NCBI RefSeq assembly: GCF_028610705.1 | Contig: NZ_JAQQWT010000008.1 | Span: 62,001 to 126,000 of the forward strand | DNA length: 64,000 bases | Reading direction: 5' to 3' | DNA from: Halalkalibacter alkalisediminis | Lineage (GTDB): Bacteria > Bacillota > Bacilli > Bacillales > Bacillaceae_D | In this document: positions 1-8,430 of the stretch, one piece after another | Layout: every line of letters starts with the position of its first letter | How positions within the stretch are numbered: the stretch's first letter is position 1 | Notes under the pieces: generated by a model | Databases searched by the model: none | The model's input: the letters and a program-made list of their open reading frames with translations, nothing else | Told to the model about the DNA's origin: nothing | Position numbers and translations under genes: made by a program

Positions 1-509
1 CCAATGAGAGTGTGTGCAAGCTCGCTTTTTCCCACCCCCGATTGCCCACGAAGCAAAATCCCAACCCCAAACACATTCATACAAACTCCATGGATCGAGA
101 TTTCCGGTGCCAAGTTTTTTAGTAAATAGGCATCTAACATGATAATAAATTCAGATGTCGTTTCTACTGTATCTGTTACCAATAAAGGGATGCGATCTTC
201 TTTACAATAATGAGTTAAATAGGTAAGTTCTACTTCACCAGCCGTCACGATGAAACATGGAGGGTGGTAATGAACGATATTACCAATCCTTATTCTTCGT
301 TCCTCTTTGCTTAACTTATGCAAATAGTTAATTTCTTTTCTTCCTAATATTTGAACGCGTTCCGTCGGAAAAAAATCAAAATGTCCAACAAATTCCAAAC
401 CGGGACGATGCGAACGTGATTGAGTAATGTTTTTTTGTAACTGATCTTCACCAGTTAATACTTTCAATGAAAACTTCTTTACCAAGTCTTCTACAGTTAG
501 TTTTTTCAT
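1..509 (-). CDS. hprK: HPr kinase/phosphorylase, N-terminal part (runs off the window)
   Basis: Bifunctional enzyme that phosphorylates or dephosphorylates HPr (and Crh) at Ser46, the signal that lets CcpA act at cre sites. About 169 residues are visible: an N-terminal domain (about 1-130), then the P-loop RGQSGVGKSE near residues 153-162, the position expected in Bacillus HprK. The rest of the kinase core, with the HPrK/P signature, lies beyond the left edge. The start ATG at 509 follows a GGTGGTG ribosome-binding-like stretch. The usual downstream neighbour lgt would be off the window, so I cannot tell whether this is the main copy or a paralogue. Three cre-like sites elsewhere in the window fit an active HprK/CcpA system. 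Confidence 0.9.
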   Translation of the reverse strand, partial: MKKLTVEDLVKKFSLKVLTGEDQLQKNITQSRSHRPGLEFVGHFDFFPTERVQILGRKEINYLHKLSKEERRIRIGNIVHYHPPCFIVTAGEVELTYLTHYCKEDRIPLLVTDTVETTSEFIIMLDAYLLKNLAPEISIHGVCMNVFGVGILLRGQSGVGKSELAHTLI

Positions 510-630
510 TTTTTATTCACCACCATCATTGCCTGCTTATTTCTTCCCCTAAATAAATACTCTAAAAGTGCATCTTTCATGATACGGCACAATTAAGATT
601 ATTACCAGCTAGACCAATATGTAAAAAAAA

Positions 631-674
631 AGGTTCCTGCCCTAGCACTTTCATCCACTGGACGGTCAGGAACC
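631..674. repeat. Interspersed palindrome (GGTTCCTG family)
   Basis: Arms AGGTTCCTG and CAGGAACCT flank about 25 bases. On the minus strand the hairpin is followed by nine T residues, so it could terminate minus-strand transcripts, yet no minus-strand gene ends here. It is one member of a family scattered through the window (see findings). Confidence 0.6.
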
Positions 675-744
675 TATTCTACTTCAAAAGAAAAAAATTT
701 AAAACGAATAATTCGTTTAATAAAATCCATAATAAAAATGTTGT

Positions 745-819
745 TGGGCTATAGCCAAGCGGTAAGGCAACGGACTTTGACTCCGTCATGCGTAGGTTCG
801 AATCCTGCTAGCCCAGCCA
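745..819 (+). tRNA. tRNA-Gln (anticodon TTG)
   Basis: The cloverleaf can be read by eye. The acceptor strands are TGGGCTA (745-751) and TAGCCCA (809-815), the discriminator is G816 and CCA is encoded at 817-819. The anticodon loop CTTTGAC carries TTG at 777-779 on the stem ACGGA/TCCGT, and the T loop is GGTTCGAATCC. The anticodon UUG reads CAA and CAG glutamine codons. It stands alone, with no rRNA or tRNA cluster beside it. Confidence 0.95.
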
Positions 820-975
820 TTTACTTATTAATCCCTATATAAAAAAGTCCCGGGCTCCCAGTATCTTAATATCTGGAGGTCAGGAAACAAAATAGTTATT
901 TTATCATCCCACCATCTACATTCAATACAGCCCATTTAATAAAATCGGACTCTTCTGATGCTAGAAATAAATCGT

Positions 976-1032
976 AAAAGGTGCCTGTCCTCCAGTACGG
1001 TAATGCTTTAATGAGCCGAGGGACAGGCACTT
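976..1032. repeat. Interspersed palindrome (GTGCCTGTCC family)
   Basis: GTGCCTGTCC (981-990) and GGACAGGCAC (1021-1030) are perfect 10-base inverted arms around a 30-base centre, preceded by AAAAG and followed by TTTATTT. No gene ends at it. It belongs to the same family as the elements at 631, 12998, 25320 and 37262. Apart from it, an imperfect relative near 846-889 and the tRNA, I see nothing between 510 and 1262. Confidence 0.6.
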
Positions 1033-1262
1033 TATTTGGTACACGGTTCTATACATCCATCCTTTTGCTATTCACCTTTCTACCACTAACTAACTATTGG
1101 TTAAATTCTTGATATGATTATAAAGGGACTGATACACAGACAACCACAGTAAATTCAGTAATTATGTGCATTCCTCAGGTTGTTTAGATAGGATTATCTC
1201 TTCTCAACAGCCTTTATTAATTAACGCAAGCTATTGTTATTGCATTTAACTAAGCTCCAACC

Positions 1263-1299
1263 AAAAAAGTCCCCTGCCTTTGGTAACAGGAAGACTTTA
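1263..1299 (-). terminator. Rho-independent terminator after the small basic protein
   Basis: On the minus strand AAGTCTTCCTG pairs imperfectly with CAGGGGACTT and is followed by TTTTTT. It lies about 55 bases past the stop at 1354. A second hairpin, GCAGTCATAA/TTATGACTGC, occupies about 1304-1332 between the two. Confidence 0.6.
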
Positions 1300-1353
1300 T
1301 GCTGCAGTCATAACTTACTCATTATGACTGCGGTGCAAAATCATAAAAATAAA

Positions 1354-1539
1354 TTAATTCATCCCATTCCATTCTCCTTGGTTTTTCGATGATTTCATTT
1401 TTTTAGCTTTTTCTTTGTGCGCTCGATTAGCAGCTGCACTGCCGCCTAGTTCTTTAGAGAACTCTGAATCGGTTTTACTTGAGTCAAACCCTTGTTTATT
1501 CTTTTGATCTGCGTTTGTCTTGCCATTGCGTTTCGCCAT
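1354..1539 (-). CDS. Small basic spore-type protein, 61 aa, function unknown
   Basis: Short hydrophilic protein rich in Lys, Asn, Ser and Gln, with no membrane segment. Size and composition are like minor small acid-soluble spore proteins, and the central TDSEFSKEL recalls the acidic motif of YfhD-type small Bacillus proteins. I do not assign a family. The open frame runs 22 codons further upstream, but the start was placed at ATG 1539 because AGAAGGAGTGATACAA lies directly before it. The gene is followed by hairpins and the terminator near 1263 and seems monocistronic. The nearby YjcZ peptide and SleB-type hydrolase make a sporulation role plausible, but that is context only. Confidence 0.6.
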   Translation of the reverse strand: MAKRNGKTNADQKNKQGFDSSKTDSEFSKELGGSAAANRAHKEKAKKMKSSKNQGEWNGMN

Positions 1540-1716
1540 TTGTATCACTCCTTCTTTTTTATTATGAGAATTAGAAAGAGAATTATACGTTATCGTTTTT
1601 GGCATATTAAAGAGGCTTCCGCAAACTTCGCTAATAACCCGCTTATCAAAGACTGCTAAGCTTAAATCCAGAAAGAATAAGAAGCCAACCTCTAAAAAGT
1701 GTTGGCTTAAGAAATA

Positions 1717-2193
1717 CTAATAAACAAATTCTCCATATTGGTTTTGATCTTGAGTTTCAAATCCCATTTGTCTTAAAAGCTGTTGAGCAGAAGCTAAACT
1801 TTGTTCGGTTTGTTGCTGCCAACTGATAATGCTTTCAATAAACGACCTATATTCAGTAGGTGCATTGTCTCTCATTACGTGTAACCATCTCATTACTTCT
1901 TGGTCTTCTCTTAATCCATTATTCACACAGGAAATTAAAGTTTTAATTATCGAATTATGATATTCGTCACGTTGTAATCGTTGGACACAACCTACTGCTG
2001 TTACTCGATGATAAGAAGCTGGAACCAGATGATTATGCATTTCAGGGTTACCTTCTAGATTTTCTGTAGCTGGGATGTGAAATAGTTGTGTACTCATGGA
2101 ACAAACCATTCCTTCGCCATATAAACTGTAATTTAAAAGTTCTAAAACAGAAGACCAATCTTGTCGATAAGGATAATCATTCAATTCATTCAC
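1717..2193 (-). CDS. Uncharacterised protein, about 158 aa
   Basis: Soluble protein without signal peptide or membrane segments. Residues 80-158 look helical and end in a Gln-rich stretch (QQQTEQ, QQLL, QDQNQYGEFVY). The helical, Gln/Tyr-rich tail is reminiscent of spore-coat-associated proteins, but I recognise no family. The start is uncertain. The longest frame begins with GTG at 2193, yet the ribosome-binding-like GTGGGTG overlaps it; TTG at codon 4 is better spaced. Codon use resembles its neighbours and there is no frameshift. Confidence 0.6.
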   Translation of the reverse strand: MNELNDYPYRQDWSSVLELLNYSLYGEGMVCSMSTQLFHIPATENLEGNPEMHNHLVPASYHRVTAVGCVQRLQRDEYHNSIIKTLISCVNNGLREDQEVMRWLHVMRDNAPTEYRSFIESIISWQQQTEQSLASAQQLLRQMGFETQDQNQYGEFVY

Positions 2194-2612
2194 CCACTTT
2201 TAAGATTTCATTATATCCTATGTTTTTTTTAGATTTTTGCCCCTATATTCATATCTGTTTTAGCCCATAATCATTAATCATAAAAATGCACCTACAATTA
2301 CTGTGGTGCTTTAAACACAATATTTTCCTGCTATGAGCTATCACAGGTTACTAACTTTTAATCAAACTCTGATTTAAACAGACTCCCTCTAGGGTTTTTA
2401 TCAAGTTTTTTTCATTAGTCACTTTGTCCAACTAAGTGATACCTACCCAAACCATTACTGTGACAGCTTTGGCACACTACATCATTCTCCTTTATACTTA
2501 TACAACCATAGAAAAGGTGCCTGATTCTAGAGAAAGAATATGAACGACTATGACATAATGATCAATTGTTGCACATCATTTTTCACTTCCGTACCAAACC
2601 CACTGAAAAAAT
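2194..2612. other. Intergenic stretch without a supported gene
   Basis: AT-rich and free of credible genes on either strand. It holds a weak hairpin at about 2287-2314 (GCACC/GGTGC) and a half copy of the interspersed repeat at about 2513-2535 (AAAAGGTGCCTGATTC). Confidence 0.5.
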
Positions 2613-2645
2613 AAAGAGTCAACATGTATAAATGTTGACTCTTTT
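2613..2645. terminator. Bidirectional-looking terminator
   Basis: AAAGAGTCAACAT and ATGTTGACTCTTT form a perfect 13-bp stem with a short loop and T/A tracts on both sides. It closes the minus-strand YjcZ gene, whose stop is 9 bases away. Confidence 0.8.
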
Positions 2646-2653
2646 CAACGTGC

Positions 2654-2746
2654 TTAGTAAGACTTAACAAACGATGTTCCGACAATGATCAATAAGATAA
2701 ACAGCACGACGATTAACGCAAAGTTATTTACAGGTGCGTAAGACAT
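2654..2746 (-). CDS. YjcZ-family sporulation peptide, 30 aa
   Basis: Tiny hydrophobic peptide beginning MSYAPVNNFALIVV, followed by a single membrane-spanning core and ending GTSFVKSY. The short N-terminal MSY segment, the FALIVVLFILLIIVG core and the polar tail are hallmarks of the YjcZ/SscA-type small sporulation proteins of Bacillaceae, which act in the spore envelope or coat. The ATG at 2746 is preceded by AAGGAGTGACATGAT at proper spacing, and a perfect-stem terminator follows the stop. Many such peptides also carry a Gly/Tyr-rich N-terminus, which is absent here. Confidence 0.85.
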   Translation of the reverse strand: MSYAPVNNFALIVVLFILLIIVGTSFVKSY

Positions 2747-3035
2747 ATCATGTCACTCCTTTTTAATGAACTATCCTTCGCACTAACTAGTTTATGTTGT
2801 TCGAAATTATATGGACACGATGTATGTTGACGGCTTTTTACTCAATTTCAAACTAATGTTTTTTAAAATTACAAACTTGTTCTACCACCATATCTGTCTC
2901 TGTGGGGGTTGGACCATCAATAGAAGTGGTACACGAGTCATTTGTTTATCTACCTTTTCATTTTTACTAATATACTTATGATTATAGAATTCGTGTGAAT
3001 ATTTGATTTTTGAGAAAAGATAAAGTCAAAAAAAA

Positions 3036-3067
3036 AACGTACAGTTTCATTTAAATGAACTGTACGA
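3036..3067 (-). terminator. Terminator of the cell-wall hydrolase gene
   Basis: The stem CGTACAGTT/AACTGTACG is extended by the AT-rich palindrome TCATTTAAATGA, and the minus strand then runs into nine T residues. It lies just beyond the stop at 3073. Confidence 0.8.
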
Positions 3068-3072
3068 CCTTT

Positions 3073-3669
3073 TTAAATAGCAAATGCGTGATTTCCAATG
3101 ATCTTAATCACTTCACGAGTAAAAATCCAATCGCTTGTTGTTGTATCAGGGTTATAGAAGAAGAGTGCCTCCTCTTCATTTCCTTGATCAAGCAAAGCTT
3201 CTGTAACAGCTTTATACGCATCCTTATCAGCTGGTTCATTTATAGAATCATTTTGAACAGGTTCAAATGCATTCTCTTCATAAATCACTTCCGCAATTGT
3301 ATCAGGGAATTCTTCGTGTTCTACACGATTCAATACAACCGTTGCCACCGCTACTTTACCAACATATGGCTCACCTTTTGCTTCCGCATGAACCAGTTGA
3401 GCTAGTAACTTTTTTTCTTTGTCTGAGATAGTTAGAGCCTTCTCTATGTTTTCAGGCAAGGTCAGTAAAGGATTAATCTCATCGTCTAAACATACGTTTT
3501 TTAAGTGGTTTTCTGTCTTGTCGATATCATATTTCCCGCATAATAATTTTACGATGTCACCATTTTGAGTAGATTTCTCTGCTTCAGCATTTCCTTGAAT
3601 GGCAGGGAGAATAGTATAAGAACCCATTACTAGGATCATTGTAAGTAATAAGGTAAATAATTTTTTCAT
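3073..3669 (-). CDS. Secreted SleB/CwlJ-type cell wall hydrolase, 198 aa
   Basis: Peptidoglycan (probably spore cortex) hydrolase of the Hydrolase_2 family. Residues 1-30 are a Sec signal peptide ending near GNAEAE. A linker follows, and the catalytic domain covers about residues 85-198. It holds the HAEAKGEPYVGKVAVATVVLNRV segment with the Glu residues expected for the active site, then the SDWIFTREV region and the C-terminal G-x-H-x-F. There is no N-terminal peptidoglycan-binding domain, so it is shorter than SleB and closer to YkvT-like paralogues. ACAGGAGGTTAACAA precedes the ATG at 3669. The gene appears monocistronic with its own terminator. Confidence 0.85.
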   Translation of the reverse strand: MKKLFTLLLTMILVMGSYTILPAIQGNAEAEKSTQNGDIVKLLCGKYDIDKTENHLKNVCLDDEINPLLTLPENIEKALTISDKEKKLLAQLVHAEAKGEPYVGKVAVATVVLNRVEHEEFPDTIAEVIYEENAFEPVQNDSINEPADKDAYKAVTEALLDQGNEEEALFFYNPDTTTSDWIFTREVIKIIGNHAFAI

Positions 3670-3833
3670 TTGTTAACCTCCTGTTTTTAGAATGGTACAG
3701 GCCCATCTAAAAGGCTAACAGGTTTACCTAATAACCTCATTAGTAGATTATTGGTAGGTTAACCAATTGTTGTTGTTCCTCATTCATTGCTGATGATCCT
3801 ACCGGGATTGTTGGTTGGGCAAACTAGATAAAA

Positions 3834-4195
3834 CAATTACCCTTGGTTATTACCGATCCTTAGTACTTGGCCTTATTAGCACTTTGGGAGGAAAACGGTC
3901 TTACCGTAAAGGAATTAGGCGAGCGATTAAATTTAGGTACAGGAACCTTAACACCAATGGTTAAAAGGATGGAAGCCAATGGTTGGGCGAAAAAAGAGCG
4001 TTCTACAGCCGATGAACGTAAAGTCTCTATTTTCCTCCAATCAAAAGCTTTAGAAGAAAAACAAGCAATCAGGGAAAAATCGCTACTGAGTTAAATTCAT
4101 GCAATATAGAGTTTGAAGAATACGAACAATTGATGTACCAATTAAACCTTCTTCATAAGAAATTAAAGAAACAAAATGAATCTCTAAGTAACTAA
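3834..4195 (+). pseudogene. Broken OhrR-like MarR-family regulator
   Basis: Read through its lesions this is a MarR/OhrR repressor. The segment PLVITDP-stop-YLALLALWEENGL matches the LTYPQYLVLL region of OhrR, then come the winged helix (LGTGTLTPMVKRMEANGW) and the DERKV wing. The codon expected to be Gln (CAG) is TAG at 3861-3863. A second lesion in the run of five A near 4075-4080 shifts the frame; correcting it restores a helical C-terminal tail that ends at TAA 4193-4195. The N-terminal helix with the peroxide-sensing Cys region is not recognisable. Two independent lesions and a missing N-terminus make a functional product unlikely. No ohr peroxidase gene is adjacent. Confidence 0.8.
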
Positions 4196-4315
4196 AGTTG
4201 AATAGACTATAAAAAGAGTACCTACCCCAAGCACTTTAGGTTTTGAGTTCTTTGAAATAATAGAAGGACTATAGAGACTCTTTAGGCACCTCAAAATTGA
4301 AATCTCGAGTTTTAA

Positions 4316-4481
4316 AGTACCTAAACCTCCTTTTACCTACCTCAAAATCCTTTTCACCTAGTTTTCAGGTACCTAAACCTCCTTTTACCTACCTCAAAAT
4401 CCTCTTCACCTAGTTTTCAGGTACCTAAACCTCCTTTTACCTACCTCAAAATCCTCTTCACTTAGTTTTCAGGTACCTAAA
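4316..4481. repeat. 52-bp tandem repeat, about 3.2 copies
   Basis: Units start at 4316, 4368, 4420 and 4472 (the last is partial), exactly 52 bases apart and almost identical. Each unit opens with GTACCTAAACCTCC and contains TTTTACCTACCTCAAAATCC and TCACCTAGTTTTCA. A degenerate relative precedes it near 4285-4315. The array is non-coding and lies between the broken ohrR-like gene and the TnpB fragment. Confidence 0.9.
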
Positions 4482-4492
4482 ACGAATTCTAA

Positions 4493-4683
4493 TACAGGTG
4501 TTGATGTTGGATTAAGGACTTCGCTATCCTATCAGATGGTACGAAATATAACAGCAACTGTTATTTAAGTCCTCAGAGGAAAAGTTAGCGAAAGCTCAAC
4601 AAATCATATCAAGGCGTGTGTTCGGTTCAAGTAACTGGCGTAAACAAAAAGCAAAGGTTGCTCGTATCCGCGAGAAAATCTAA
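4493..4683 (+). pseudogene. TnpB (IS200/IS605 OrfB) fragment
   Basis: Two blocks of a TnpB nuclease survive. The first, from about 4494, reads TGVDVGL and, after one frame correction, KDFAILSDGTKY; this is the first RuvC-like motif of TnpB (G-I/V-D-x-G). The second (about 4570-4683) reads SSEEKLAKAQQIISRR, then a Lys/Arg-rich helix, and stops at TAA 4681-4683. The N-terminal helix-turn-helix region, the remaining RuvC residues and the zinc finger are gone, and no TnpA or element ends are evident. It is a decayed remnant of an IS605-type element. Confidence 0.75.
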
Positions 4684-4768
4684 AACTAGCGTACAGACTT
4701 CTTACATAAGATATTTACTACACTAGGACTAGGCACTTAACTTTAGTTATCCTTACTTGAAATCACTC

Positions 4769-5377
4769 TTATAATCCTAATGTTTTATTCGGCACTTTAA
4801 TACGGAAGGAAATTTTATCGTTTTTCAAATCAAATTGTTGTACCTTTACTTTGAAATTACTTTTCACTTCCATTTGCGTAACAGCAATATAGATCATTTC
4901 GTTTTTAGGGTCGATTTCTACCCACTCCGGTGTTGGGGTATTTTTCTTAACGTATTCAAGTATTTTCTTTTTCGGCAACTGTAATAAACCGAGAGACATG
5001 ACAGTTGGACGTAAGACAAGGTCCCCGTTTTCTTGGACAAAGGGCTGCAAGGTAATTGAAAAGGGAATGTCAGTTTGAAAGGCTTCAATCGAACCTAACA
5101 AATGGACATCATCATCGAATTCAACAAAATATTTATTATCCTTATCCTTCAGCAGTTTATCTGCATACCCATTCACAAGCTCGTTTAAATTTTGCTTACT
5201 CGAATGGACCGTGAACTCGGCCCCCGAAACCTCTTCAATAAACTCTTTTTCTGGTAATTCTGAATGAGAAACGGGCCACAAAAGAAGAAGTAGGAAAAGG
5301 CCAAGGAGAAGTCCATTAATCCCTGCTAAACTTAGAAATAAAATTTTCCATTTCGATTTTTTTCTTGGTTGATCCAA
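4769..5377 (-). CDS. ypmS: YpmS-like membrane-anchored protein (DUF2140), 202 aa
   Basis: Single-pass membrane protein: a basic N-terminus (PRKKSKWK), a hydrophobic anchor at about residues 10-34, and an extracytoplasmic beta-rich domain. Features of the YpmS family include the PVSHSELPEKEF stretch after the membrane, VEFDDDVHLLGSIEAF, and a C-terminal region ending FRIKVPNKTLGL. The biochemical function is unknown. It lies 20 bases downstream of the YpmR-like lipase and is probably cotranscribed, the same pairing as in Bacillus subtilis. Confidence 0.85.
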   Translation of the reverse strand: MDQPRKKSKWKILFLSLAGINGLLLGLFLLLLLWPVSHSELPEKEFIEEVSGAEFTVHSSKQNLNELVNGYADKLLKDKDNKYFVEFDDDVHLLGSIEAFQTDIPFSITLQPFVQENGDLVLRPTVMSLGLLQLPKKKILEYVKKNTPTPEWVEIDPKNEMIYIAVTQMEVKSNFKVKVQQFDLKNDKISFRIKVPNKTLGL

Positions 5378-5397
5378 TTTATTTCACCTTTCTTTTG

Positions 5398-6342
5398 TCA
5401 TAATTCTATATTCTCTTTGGCGATCTCGGTTTCTTCACTGAACATTATCAAATATTCTAAAACACGCGTTGCAACTAGTTTGTAGCCACTCGTGTTTGGG
5501 TGAAAATGATCATCAGCTAATAACTCTAGGTCGGAATTAATAAATAAGTCTTTTGTTGGAATATAATACACATTGCTAAATTCTTCTGTCACTGATTTAG
5601 CTGCATCATTCCAATCATCCACGATCATTTCTAATTGTTCAATCTCACTAAAATAACGTTCAAATGGATTATAAAAACCAATCAAAAAAATTTGTGTATC
5701 TGGGTTCAACTGATTCATTTTATTAAAAATACCAGTTAATCGCTCTATATATCCCACTTTTTCTTCTTGGAAAGGCTCAATAGTAAGATTAGTAAAATGG
5801 TTTTGTACAACTTTCATAATGTCGTTAGCACCAATTGTTATTAAAATAATATCAGCCTCTTTGATAGAGGATACAATTTCTTCTTGGTCCAGCCGTTTTA
5901 ACAATTGATCTGTACGGTTTCCTCTTTTTCCAAAGTTTTCTACTGTGAGTTTTAAGTTATGATCTTCGAACGTGTGGTTTAGGATCCCTACATAACCACC
6001 ATTCTCTGTCTCGTCTCCTATTCCTTGAGTGAGGGAATCACCAATCGCCACAATCTTTTGATCCTTTTTGACTAAATTAATTGCTCCTTCTACTACTTCC
6101 CTGACCTTATCCTTAATTTGTTCAGTTATTGGTTTATCATGATGGTTCTCTTCTACTAGTTGTTCCTCTTCTTCTACTACATTATCTCCTAAATGATTCT
6201 CTATTTTTGATCCCTTAATGATTGAAGATACCGTTTTCTCTCTTTCTAGTTTTGTTTGATTAAAATCTGGAAGAAATAAATATAGAAGGAAACACACTAC
6301 TATTAAACTAGCAATCATGATTGCTGCTTTCTTTCCTTGCAC
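5398..6342 (-). CDS. ypmR: YpmR-like SGNH/GDSL hydrolase, 314 aa
   Basis: Membrane-anchored esterase or lipase of the SGNH family. An N-terminal signal anchor (about residues 5-25) is followed by an acidic linker and the hydrolase domain. Block I is VAIGDSLTQG with the nucleophile Ser near residue 98, block II GKRGNRTDQL near 136, block III GANDI near 169, and block V DDHFHPNTSGY near 276, which supplies the catalytic Asp and His. All four SGNH blocks are intact. The open frame extends to ATG 6372, but GGTAGGTGTGATGTAACT places the better start at GTG 6342. It precedes ypmS in a likely two-gene operon. The substrate is unknown. Confidence 0.85.
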   Translation of the reverse strand: MQGKKAAIMIASLIVVCFLLYLFLPDFNQTKLEREKTVSSIIKGSKIENHLGDNVVEEEEQLVEENHHDKPITEQIKDKVREVVEGAINLVKKDQKIVAIGDSLTQGIGDETENGGYVGILNHTFEDHNLKLTVENFGKRGNRTDQLLKRLDQEEIVSSIKEADIILITIGANDIMKVVQNHFTNLTIEPFQEEKVGYIERLTGIFNKMNQLNPDTQIFLIGFYNPFERYFSEIEQLEMIVDDWNDAAKSVTEEFSNVYYIPTKDLFINSDLELLADDHFHPNTSGYKLVATRVLEYLIMFSEETEIAKENIEL

Positions 6343-6372
6343 AGTTACATCACACCTACCATTTATAGTCAT

Positions 6373-6980
6373 ATCATCATCTATTTCTCTAAACGAAAGC
6401 TACTCAATCCTTAGGAAAAACAGTTAATTCATTTTATCATTCATACCAATATTTCGTAAAACAACAAATTATAGTAGCTTAATCAAAAGAATGGTAGACA
6501 TGTAGTGAAGGTATCATACAATTTTTATTGTTATGAATTAGGTTAACACTACCGTATACAGGGGAACTTCACTTTTTTCCATACGGGATTCATCAAAAGA
6601 CTACCCGAATATAGTTGTCTTCCACGCTCCCCCTTGCAGTTCCTGTCGGGAAGCAAGAGAGTTTCTCATACATATAGTCGCCTTTAATTGTGATGAAATA
6701 GCAAAAGGTTATTTCATTCAATTCCAATGCTTTTGTTAGCTCTTGTTGAAAGTCATCATTCTTACTAAAGAGCATTATCCGTGATCATTTTGCTCAAAAA
6801 CATGTAATATTCCTGCTGACGTACTTGTTTCCATTTGTGCCAACCACCTATGATAATCAAAGTGCCTTATCCTTTTATTTCGATGTCTAGAGGGACTATC
6901 CCAGTCTGGTTGAGGTAGCTGGTCGTTGTAACATCTAAATCTTCTTACCTTCTAAGACAAGTATTAAAGATGGAGGACAC
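6373..6980. other. Intergenic stretch between the ypmRS operon and the malate symporter
   Basis: No convincing gene. A 60-codon minus-strand frame (6593-6775) lacks a proper ribosome binding site and resembles nothing I recognise. No transposon ends are visible. Confidence 0.4.
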
Positions 6981-6981
6981 A

Positions 6982-7008
6982 CAAAAAAAGGTGCCCATAT
7001 AGAGCACC
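6982..7008 (-). terminator. Terminator of the malic enzyme-symporter operon
   Basis: On the minus strand GGGTGCTCTATATGGGCACC forms a GGTGC/GCACC stem followed by seven T residues. It lies about 60 bases after the symporter stop at 7069. Confidence 0.7.
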
Positions 7009-7068
7009 CATTTAAAAGCAATCTTTTTGTACCTCTCGAACCAAGGGTAGCATGGCTATACCTATTGT

Positions 7069-8409
7069 TTAAACAAATAGGGGAATGATCAGACCTGCTA
7101 ATAACAAAATTAGCGCTCCACCTAGTCTAGAAGCAATCTGTGCAAACGGCATTAACTGCATACGTTTTGCTGCTGATAACACTGCAACATCGCCTGTTCC
7201 TCCCATATTTGCCATACACAATCCCGCAGAGATCGCTGATTCAATCGGATAAAAGCCAACTAACTTCCCTAGTAGAGCTGCACCTAATACAGCACCAAAC
7301 ACTACACCTGCAACTAGTAAAATGTATTGTAAGCTTAATGCAGCTAGTACAGCATTTAAATCGGTAAACGCTACGCCAATCCCGAATAATAAAGCAAGGG
7401 TCCATGTCTTTGCAACAAATTGATACCACTGGCTCGCACCTTCAACTATGTTTTCTGGAATGAGATTCCCAATTTTTGCAATAGCTACTAATATAATCAT
7501 TAAAGCATACGGATGAAGTGGGATAATAGCCCCTAACAAGTGACCACATGCAAAGAATAGTAATGCGGCAAGTAATCCCATTCCCATTTTTGAAAGATCA
7601 AACTTTGATTTTTTTTCTTCTATCTTAAAACCTGGAATAAGCTGTCCATTCCCTGATAAAGAAGGAAATTTATTACCAAGACTATTTAAAAGACTTGCAA
7701 ACACGATAGCGAAAACATTCCCAAGTGCTAAAGCAGGAACTAAAATCGAAATATAATAACTCGGTGGGTTCCCTAAAAATTCAGAATATACTTGTGCCAT
7801 TGGGATGGCACCTGCCCCCATACCACCACCTAAAATTGGTAGTGCAATAACTAAAACGGCATCTTGAATAGAGAAACCAATTAGAATCCCTACTAACCCA
7901 GCTATTGCCATCGCTCCAATAACGGCTCCAAATATTGGCACAAAATAACGAACACCAATTTTCAAGAGTACTTTTGAGTTCATTCCTAAAATACTTCCCG
8001 TAATTAAAGCAGCAATATAGAAGTCAAGGAAGCCGCCCGTTGTCATAAATTCATTAACACCCGTTGAAACGCTCTCTGGCAAAATTCCACTGTAGACCAT
8101 ATAAGCTGATCCAAAAATAGCGACAATTGCTCCTCCACCCAAATACGTTTTCACAATTGGTAATCGATCACCAATCCAACCAAGTGCTTCACCAAACACG
8201 ACCATTACAAGTAAACTGCCGATCATCCCTGTCGGTAAGTTACCAGTATAAACGGTTACAATCGTCACGAGTAAAAAGAGTGCAAACCACAGAATGGGAA
8301 GACCCATTATTTTTAATTGAGCATTGGGATTAAGCTCATGTAGTTTTAATTCTTTTTTTATAGACTCTTTTTCTTCTAATTTTCTAGCTGTTTGTTCCAT
8401 ATTTCCCAC
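7069..8409 (-). CDS. 2-hydroxycarboxylate/Na+ symporter (malate or citrate), 446 aa
   Basis: Secondary transporter of the 2HCT family (CitS/MaeN/CimH). After a hydrophilic N-terminus (about residues 1-35) come about eleven membrane segments in two inverted halves. Each half carries the family's Gly-rich re-entrant loop: GGGMGAGAIPMAQ in the first and MGGTGDVAVL in the second. The length of about 450 aa is typical. It sits 21 bases downstream of malic enzyme and behind a MalK/MalR-type two-component system, so Na+-coupled malate uptake (MaeN-like) is the likeliest role. Citrate or mixed substrates as in CimH cannot be excluded from the sequence. A terminator closes the operon. Confidence 0.88.
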   Translation of the reverse strand: MGNMEQTARKLEEKESIKKELKLHELNPNAQLKIMGLPILWFALFLLVTIVTVYTGNLPTGMIGSLLVMVVFGEALGWIGDRLPIVKTYLGGGAIVAIFGSAYMVYSGILPESVSTGVNEFMTTGGFLDFYIAALITGSILGMNSKVLLKIGVRYFVPIFGAVIGAMAIAGLVGILIGFSIQDAVLVIALPILGGGMGAGAIPMAQVYSEFLGNPPSYYISILVPALALGNVFAIVFASLLNSLGNKFPSLSGNGQLIPGFKIEEKKSKFDLSKMGMGLLAALLFFACGHLLGAIIPLHPYALMIILVAIAKIGNLIPENIVEGASQWYQFVAKTWTLALLFGIGVAFTDLNAVLAALSLQYILLVAGVVFGAVLGAALLGKLVGFYPIESAISAGLCMANMGGTGDVAVLSAAKRMQLMPFAQIASRLGGALILLLAGLIIPLFV

Positions 8410-8430
8410 TTCCCCTCTTCATATCCATGA

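Noticed and set aside
4316-4481. CRISPR array
   Set aside because: The 52-base units repeat head to tail with no variable spacers and no cas genes nearby; it is a simple tandem repeat.
6593-6775. 60-codon minus-strand frame
   Set aside because: No convincing ribosome binding site, no family resemblance, and an unremarkable composition; treated as non-coding.
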